64,000 bases of DNA, taken from Candidatus Denitrolinea symbiosum. GTDB taxonomy: Bacteria > Chloroflexota > Anaerolineae > Anaerolineales > Villigracilaceae. The notes beneath the pieces are model-generated. The model searched no databases and was not told where the DNA came from. It saw nothing but the letters and a program-made list of their open reading frames with translations. Where the stretch lies: contig BLAA01000001.1 of assembly GCA_017312345.1 (NCBI GenBank), positions 62,001 through 126,000 of the forward strand, in the 5' to 3' direction. Position 1 is the stretch's first letter. Each line of letters opens with the position of its first letter. Below are positions 59,353 to 64,000 of the stretch, piece after piece. A program made the translations under genes and the position numbers.

Positions 59353-60591
59353 GTGGATTCTCCCAAGCCTTCCCTCTCCGACAGACTTAAAGCCCTCGGC
59401 GTCAAAGTCGGCGCGGCGGACCTGACCCCGCCGAAGCCCGCTTCGACCGTCCCCATCCACAAGGTCGTCGCGGGCGGATACCGCCAGACCGCGCGCGGCG
59501 AGGCCTTCGTCGCCGAGCAGACCTTCGGCGCGGACTACCGTCACGGCGGCCAGCCGCTGCCCATCCTCCATCCGCTCGACGCGGTCGCGCTCTGGGCGCG
59601 CGATCCGCGGCTCGCCTCCATCCCGCTTGCCGCCTTCGCCTTCCTCGACACCGAGACCAGCGGCATGGCGGGCGGCACGGGGACCTACGCCTTCATGGTC
59701 GGCGTGGGACGTTTCGACGGCGACGACTTCCGCCTGGCGCAATTCTTCCTGCGCGACCCGTCCGAGGAACCCGCCATGCTCGAAGCGCTGATCGAATTCC
59801 TCGCGCCGTGCAAAGCCCTGGTGACGTTCAATGGAAAAGCCTTCGACGCGCCGCTGCTTGCGACGCGTTACAAGTTACACGATATTCCCAGCCCGTTCAA
59901 AGATTTCTCGCACCTTGACCTCCTGCCCCTCGCGCGTCGACTTTGGCGCGACAGGCTGACTTCACGCGCGCTGAAAAACCTGGAAGTGGAAATCCTCGGC
60001 GCGCCGCGCACGACCGAAGAAGTGCCCGGCTACGAGATCCCCTGGCTGTACTTCGACTACCTCCGCACGGGCGACGCGGTCCCGCTGAAAGGCGTCTTCT
60101 ACCACAACGCCATGGACGTGGCTGCCATGGCCGCGCTGCTCAGCCGCGTGGCGGCCATCCTCCACGATCCGTTCAACGGAAACGTCAGCCACGGGCTGGA
60201 CTTCATCGCGCTGGGGAAACTCTACGAAGACATGCGTCAATGGGACCTGGCCGCGCGTCTCTTCGAGCAGGGACTCGCCCGCGGGTTGGACGAGTCCGAT
60301 TTCGGGTCCGCGGTGGAACGGCTCTCGCGCCTGCAAAAACGCCGCGGCGACCTCGACGAGGCCGTCCGCTTGTGGGAACAGGCCGCCGCGCAGGGTCACA
60401 TTTACGCGCACGTCGAACTGGCGAAACACTACGAGCATCGCGTCCGCGATCTCGATTCCGCGCTACAATGGGCCGACTCCGCCCTCGCCCTGACGCAAGC
60501 CTCCGACCTGCCAGCCTACGCGAAGAAACACTGGAAGCAGGAACTGAATCATCGCCGCGAGCGATTAAAGGAAAAAAGAAGGAAAAAATGA
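59353..60591 (+). CDS. YprB-like RNase H-fold exonuclease with C-terminal TPR
   Basis: A 412-residue protein. The central DEDD-type exonuclease fold (YprB family) has AFLDTETSGMAGGTGTYAFMVGVG, ALVTFNGKAFDAPLL and YHNAMDVAAMAALL. A ~110-residue C-terminal part has TPR-like helices (GKLYEDMRQWDLAARLFEQGL, RRGDLDEAVRLWEQAAAQG). It is probably a nucleic-acid exonuclease of unknown target. GTG 59353 (VDSPKPSLSD) is chosen because of the TACAAT box at -10; an upstream in-frame ATG at 59287 lies inside the ABC exporter gene. Confidence 0.8.
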   Translation: MDSPKPSLSDRLKALGVKVGAADLTPPKPASTVPIHKVVAGGYRQTARGEAFVAEQTFGADYRHGGQPLPILHPLDAVALWARDPRLASIPLAAFAFLDTETSGMAGGTGTYAFMVGVGRFDGDDFRLAQFFLRDPSEEPAMLEALIEFLAPCKALVTFNGKAFDAPLLATRYKLHDIPSPFKDFSHLDLLPLARRLWRDRLTSRALKNLEVEILGAPRTTEEVPGYEIPWLYFDYLRTGDAVPLKGVFYHNAMDVAAMAALLSRVAAILHDPFNGNVSHGLDFIALGKLYEDMRQWDLAARLFEQGLARGLDESDFGSAVERLSRLQKRRGDLDEAVRLWEQAAAQGHIYAHVELAKHYEHRVRDLDSALQWADSALALTQASDLPAYAKKHWKQELNHRRERLKEKRRKK

Positions 60592-61124
60592 AACGACTGA
60601 CCTTATTTGTATCCCTGCTGGCCCTCGCCGCGCTCGCCTGCGCGACCGCCGCGCCCTCGCCCACTCCCGACATCCACGTCGTCGAGACCATCGCCGCGGG
60701 GACTCTCGCCGCGCTCGCGCCCACGCAGGCGCCTCCCACGTTCACCTCCGTGCCGACGCCCCTGCCTCCGACGCAAACTCCCTTCCCAACCCTCCCGCCG
60801 CCCGCCTCGGGACCGACCCGCATCCAATTCGCGCAGGGAGCGGTCTCGGCGGTCGTCACTGGGAACGTCACATTCCCGAACCGTCCGCAATACATCCTCT
60901 ACGCGTTCAAGGGACAGCGCATCACCGTCGTCGTCTCGTCCAACTCAAACACGGTGGGGTTCTCCCTCGTCGGCGTGACGGACGGCCAACCGTATAAACG
61001 TCTCGAAAACGAGAGCCGCACGTTCGAAACCATTCTGCCCCTCACGCAGGACTACCTCATCTCCGTCGCCATTCCCGGCGGCAGCGACAATTACACCCTC
61101 ACCGTCGCCATCATCTCGCCGTGA
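60588..61124 (+). CDS. Small lipoprotein with Thr/Pro linker, unknown function
   Basis: A 178-residue lipoprotein: signal MKRLTLFVSLLALAALAC, then a T/P/S-rich linker (residues 20-70) and a ~95-residue beta-rich domain (GNVTFPNRPQYILYAFKGQRITVVVSS, VTDGQPYKRLEN, DYLISVAIPGGSDNYTLTVAI), which has a pre-peptidase/PPC-like layout. ATG 60588 overlaps the stop of the YprB-like gene. The last codons overlap the next gene's GTG (GTGA), so it is in the middle of a coupled set. Confidence 0.7.
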   Translation: MKRLTLFVSLLALAALACATAAPSPTPDIHVVETIAAGTLAALAPTQAPPTFTSVPTPLPPTQTPFPTLPPPASGPTRIQFAQGAVSAVVTGNVTFPNRPQYILYAFKGQRITVVVSSNSNTVGFSLVGVTDGQPYKRLENESRTFETILPLTQDYLISVAIPGGSDNYTLTVAIISP

Positions 61125-63238
61125 CGCCAAGCCGCGCGCCGCGCCCACCTGCCATGCCCTCGAAAAAAAATCCATCGCTCCGCCTGCTCCTCATCCTGCT
61201 CTCCGCCGCGCTGTTGACCGAAGCCTGCCTCGAAATGCACCGCGTCGCCTGGGGGACGGGCGTGTGGCTGGGCGAATTTTCCCTCAAATGGGCGGTGGGA
61301 TTTTTCGGATTCGTCCTCGCCAGCCTCGGACTCCTCGCCCTCGTCCTGACCCTCGCCCGGGCGCCGCGTCGACTCAACTCCGCGCGGGCCGCGCTGCTCC
61401 GCCTGCGGACGCGGCTGGGATTCCTCCGCTGGGTGTTCATCGCTGCCTTCGCCCTCGCGCCCGCGTGGTTCTTTCAGTACACGCTGTGGGGCGTGGTCTT
61501 CACGGGAAACGGGATTCGCCTGCTCGTGTGGGTCCTGTCCATGCTTGGGATGGCGATCCTGCTCGGGCGCGGCGACGCGCTCCTCGTCTGGAAGGACGCG
61601 CTGACCGCGGCCCTCGTCGGCAGCGCGGTCGTCGGCGCGTCCATCCCGCTGGCGGGCGTCACGAGTTATCCCTTCTCGCTGGGCTGGTCCGAGGGCAACC
61701 GCCTGTGGGACTACTCGATCCTCTTCGGGCGCGCCCGCTACGTCTTCCCCGCCGATTCGCAACTCACGCCCTTCCTCGACGTTGGCCGCCAACTCATCGG
61801 CGGACTTCCGTTTCTCTACCCCAACCTGACGATTTTTCAGGAGCGCCTCTGGCTCGGCTTGATGGGCATCGCGCCGTACGTGTTGGTCGGGCTGTGCGTG
61901 TTTTACCTGCCGAAACAAAAAAACGGCGCGGCCTGGGCGCTCGCGGGACTGTGGGGCTTTCTCTTTTTGCGACAGGGACCGATCCATCCGCCGCTGCTCA
62001 TCAGCGCGGCGATTGTCGCCCTCGCCTGGAGACGCCCGCTTTGGATTTCGCTTCCGCTCCTCGCCGCGGCGGGATACTTCGCCTCGGTCAGCCGCTTCAC
62101 CTGGGCCTTCGCGCCCGCAATCTGGGCGGGGACGCTCTGGCTGGCGAGCGCGGGACTGGACAACGGACGCCTCGCCGCGCGCGACTGGGGACGCGCCATC
62201 CTCCTCGCTCTCGCGGGACTTTTGGGCGGCCTCGTCCTCCCGCAGCTGACTGGCCTGCTCGCGGGGACGGGCAACGCCTCAGTGCTGCGAGCCGCCGAGT
62301 CGATGGGACGGCAGCCGCTCTTGTGGTACCGCCTGCTCCCAAACAGCACCTACAACCTCGGCATCCTCGTCAACCTGGTCATCGCCGTCGCGCCGCTCGT
62401 CATCGTCCTGCTCTTCGCGGTTCGGCAAAAACTGTGGACTTTGAATCCCTGGCAGCGTCTCGCCATCCTCGGCGCGCTGACCGCGTTCCTCCTCGTCGGG
62501 CTGGTCGCGTCCACCAAGATCGGCGGCGGCGGCGACCTGCACAACCTGGACATGTTCCTCATCGGCCTATTGTTCTGCGCGGGCATGGTCTGGGAAAAGA
62601 CCGACCGACTCCGCTTCCTCGACGACGCCTCGCTCTCCATCGGGATGCGCGTCGTCTTCATCGCGCTCGTCGCGCTGCCCGCCTACGGCGCGCTGATGCG
62701 CCTGCGTCCGCTCCTCTACGCCGACGACTTCAACCGCCTCAAAGTGCTGACCGACGTCGCCGATCCCTACGCCGACCCGCGCGTGCTCGGCCTGCTCCCT
62801 CCCCGCGTCGAAGTGGACGACGCGCTCGCTCTCGTGCGCGAATATGCCGCCAACGCGCGAACGCGCGGCGAAGTCCTCTTCATGGACCAGCGCCAATTGC
62901 TCGCCTTCGGCTACATCAAAGATGTCCCGCTCGTGGCCGAATACGAAAAAAAATACCTGATGGACCAGGCCATGGGCGAAACCGCCGCGCAGACCTTCCC
63001 CGCCTTCTACCGCGATCTCGAACAGCGCCGCTTCGCGCTCATCGTCAGCGACCCGCTCCGCCTGCCGATCAAAGACAGCGACTATAGTTTCGGCGAAGAG
63101 AACAACGCCTGGGTCAAGTGGGTCGCCGCGCCCATCCTGTGTTACTACGAACCCGCCGTCACGCTGGCGGAATTCAGGATCCAGCTCCTCGTCCCGCTCA
63201 AAACCGTCTCGCCCGATTGTGTAATGCCATTGCCGTAA
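61121..63238 (+). CDS. Large polytopic membrane protein, possibly glycosyltransferase-like
   Basis: A 705-residue protein with a dozen or more hydrophobic segments up to ~residue 540, then a ~160-residue soluble C-terminal part (YAANARTRGEVLFMDQRQLLAFGYI). The layout (multi-pass core, extracytoplasmic C-terminus, acidic residue in an early loop) resembles GT39/ArnT-type or oligosaccharide-related membrane enzymes, but no clear DxD signature is recognised, so the function is uncertain. GTG 61121 overlaps the preceding stop (GTGA); MPSKKNPSLR at 61154 is an alternative start. Confidence 0.6.
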   Translation: MTPSRAPRPPAMPSKKNPSLRLLLILLSAALLTEACLEMHRVAWGTGVWLGEFSLKWAVGFFGFVLASLGLLALVLTLARAPRRLNSARAALLRLRTRLGFLRWVFIAAFALAPAWFFQYTLWGVVFTGNGIRLLVWVLSMLGMAILLGRGDALLVWKDALTAALVGSAVVGASIPLAGVTSYPFSLGWSEGNRLWDYSILFGRARYVFPADSQLTPFLDVGRQLIGGLPFLYPNLTIFQERLWLGLMGIAPYVLVGLCVFYLPKQKNGAAWALAGLWGFLFLRQGPIHPPLLISAAIVALAWRRPLWISLPLLAAAGYFASVSRFTWAFAPAIWAGTLWLASAGLDNGRLAARDWGRAILLALAGLLGGLVLPQLTGLLAGTGNASVLRAAESMGRQPLLWYRLLPNSTYNLGILVNLVIAVAPLVIVLLFAVRQKLWTLNPWQRLAILGALTAFLLVGLVASTKIGGGGDLHNLDMFLIGLLFCAGMVWEKTDRLRFLDDASLSIGMRVVFIALVALPAYGALMRLRPLLYADDFNRLKVLTDVADPYADPRVLGLLPPRVEVDDALALVREYAANARTRGEVLFMDQRQLLAFGYIKDVPLVAEYEKKYLMDQAMGETAAQTFPAFYRDLEQRRFALIVSDPLRLPIKDSDYSFGEENNAWVKWVAAPILCYYEPAVTLAEFRIQLLVPLKTVSPDCVMPLP

Positions 63239-63276
63239 TCCGAGAGTAGAACTCACAGAATCCAAATTCATCCGTA

Positions 63277-63300
63277 GAATCCGCAAGTTCTACTTGCGGA
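63277..63300. repeat. Short palindromic repeat, CCGCAAG-TTCTA type, copy C
   Basis: GAATCCGCAAGTTCTAC then TTGCGGA. Compared with copy B the stem has A-T changed to C-G on both sides (CCGCAAG / CTTGCGG), so the hairpin is kept by a paired change. Confidence 0.65.
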
Positions 63301-63313
63301 CTTTAGGTGACTT

Positions 63314-64000
63314 TTGAACCTCAACTATCTCCTCCTCCGTCTCATCCGACATTTTCTCCCCGAACCTGTCACCCGCTTCCTCCTCCGTCGCGGACTCGTC
63401 ATCCGCCCCGGGCTGGAGACGCGCGAACCAGCCAGCGCGGCGGCGCGTTACCGCGACGCGCTCGAGACGCGCGGCGCGTCGCTCGCGGGGAAGCGCGTCC
63501 TCGTCTTCGGCTACGGAGGCAACTTCGCGGTCGGCGCGGAACTCCTGAAAGCGGGAGCCGCCCACGTCGTCCTGCTCGACCGCTTCGCCCCTCCCGACGA
63601 CCGTCGCAACCGCGAACTCGTCCGCGCCTATCCCGACTACTTCAGCCTGCAAGGCGGCCAGGTCGCGGCGAACGACGCGTTCCTCACCCTGATCCACGAC
63701 GACGTGAAAAACGTCCGCGCCGCGAAATTCGACCTCGCGCTAAGTTCCTCCGTCTACGAGCATCTCGACGACGTGGACGGGTTGACCGCCGCGCTCGCCG
63801 CGTTGACCGCGCCGGGCGGCGTCCACCTCCACTATGTGGACTTGCGCGACCACTACTTTGACCTGCCTTTTGAAATGCTGAAATTTTCCGAGCGGACGTG
63901 GAAGGCCTGGCTCAATCCCACCAGCAATTTAAACCGCTTCCGCCTGCGCGATTACCGGCGCGTCTTCGAAAAATATTTTGCGGACGTAACCGTCAAAACG
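63314..64000 (+). CDS. Class I SAM-dependent methyltransferase-like protein, truncated by window edge
   Basis: The frame is open from TTG 63314 to the end of the window (229 codons) and continues beyond it. After NLNYLLLRLIRHFLPEPVTRF comes a Rossmann-type core: KRVLVFGYGGNFAVGAELLKAGAAHVVLLDRF (SAM-binding glycine loop and following acidic end of strand 2), ALSSSVYEHLDDVDGLTAALAAL and GGVHLHYVDLRDHYF. These are the motifs of class I methyltransferases. AGGTGA lies four bases before the TTG. The substrate is unknown, and the C-terminus is missing. Confidence 0.75.
   Translation, partial: MNLNYLLLRLIRHFLPEPVTRFLLRRGLVIRPGLETREPASAAARYRDALETRGASLAGKRVLVFGYGGNFAVGAELLKAGAAHVVLLDRFAPPDDRRNRELVRAYPDYFSLQGGQVAANDAFLTLIHDDVKNVRAAKFDLALSSSVYEHLDDVDGLTAALAALTAPGGVHLHYVDLRDHYFDLPFEMLKFSERTWKAWLNPTSNLNRFRLRDYRRVFEKYFADVTVKT

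Overview
The window looks like a GC-rich chromosome segment of a member of the Chloroflexota, probably class Anaerolineae. This is inferred from the gene content: many secreted proteins with Thr/Pro-rich (TPTPT-type) linkers, LysM and C39-peptidase/TPR envelope proteins, frequent leaderless-looking starts, and abundant short palindromic and heptameric repeats. There is no rRNA gene to confirm it. Almost all of it is core, densely packed coding sequence. There is no prophage, complete mobile element or CRISPR array.

Layout. 1-4.6 kb: the 3' end of an asparagine synthetase, a DUF2179-type membrane protein, a CPA2-type cation/proton antiporter, a PII-like protein, two tandem c-di-AMP-receptor-like proteins and a beta-propeller lipoprotein. 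4.6-8.3 kb: phosphate operon pstS-pstC-pstA-pstB on the minus strand. 8.3-11 kb: an Rrf2/CymR-type regulator, then a long structured leader followed by cysK and cysE. 11-15.8 kb: endonuclease III, asparaginase, an MBL-like protein and a GAF/GAF/PAS histidine kinase, all minus. 15.8-22.9 kb: a HAD phosphatase and a peptide ABC transporter operon containing a fused permease-ATPase and ending in an acyltransferase. 22.9-27.2 kb: a Cas4-like nuclease gene split by a palindromic repeat array, then nadK, a B-box membrane protein and recN. 27.2-32.4 kb: a HEPN-MNT pair whose HEPN gene has a nonsense codon, an endonuclease IV-like protein, dgkA, ybeY, a PgpH-type c-di-AMP phosphodiesterase and yqeY. 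32.5-33.1 kb: tmRNA (ssrA) followed by tandem repeats carrying its 3' end. 33.4-46.5 kb: paralogous lipoproteins, dnaK, two C39-TPR proteins, a hicA remnant, uvrA, a LysM protein, rpsT and a GNAT-like protein. 46.6-51.2 kb: a response regulator, two histidine kinases and an amidohydrolase. 51.3-54 kb: parB, parA and a PfkB kinase. 54-59.3 kb: a receiver/CpaE-like ATPase, a sirtuin, a histidine kinase and an ABC exporter. 59.3-64 kb: a YprB-like exonuclease, a lipoprotein, a large membrane protein and a methyltransferase that runs off the edge.

Functional themes. Genes for c-di-AMP perception (two receptor-like proteins beside a cation antiporter) and c-di-AMP hydrolysis (PgpH) both occur here, suggesting second-messenger control of ion balance. 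DNA repair is well represented (nth, endonuclease IV-like, recN, uvrA), as are two-component signalling and chromosome partitioning.

The least explained signals are non-coding or structural: the cysK leader with a 12-bp long-range stem, the 56-bp repeats after ssrA that recreate its acceptor stem, the heptamer arrays apparently inserted in frame in uvrA and an ABC exporter, the repeat-split Cas4-like gene, and a recurrent TATAAT-N6-8-start architecture. All assignments are from reading the sequence; no database search was possible.
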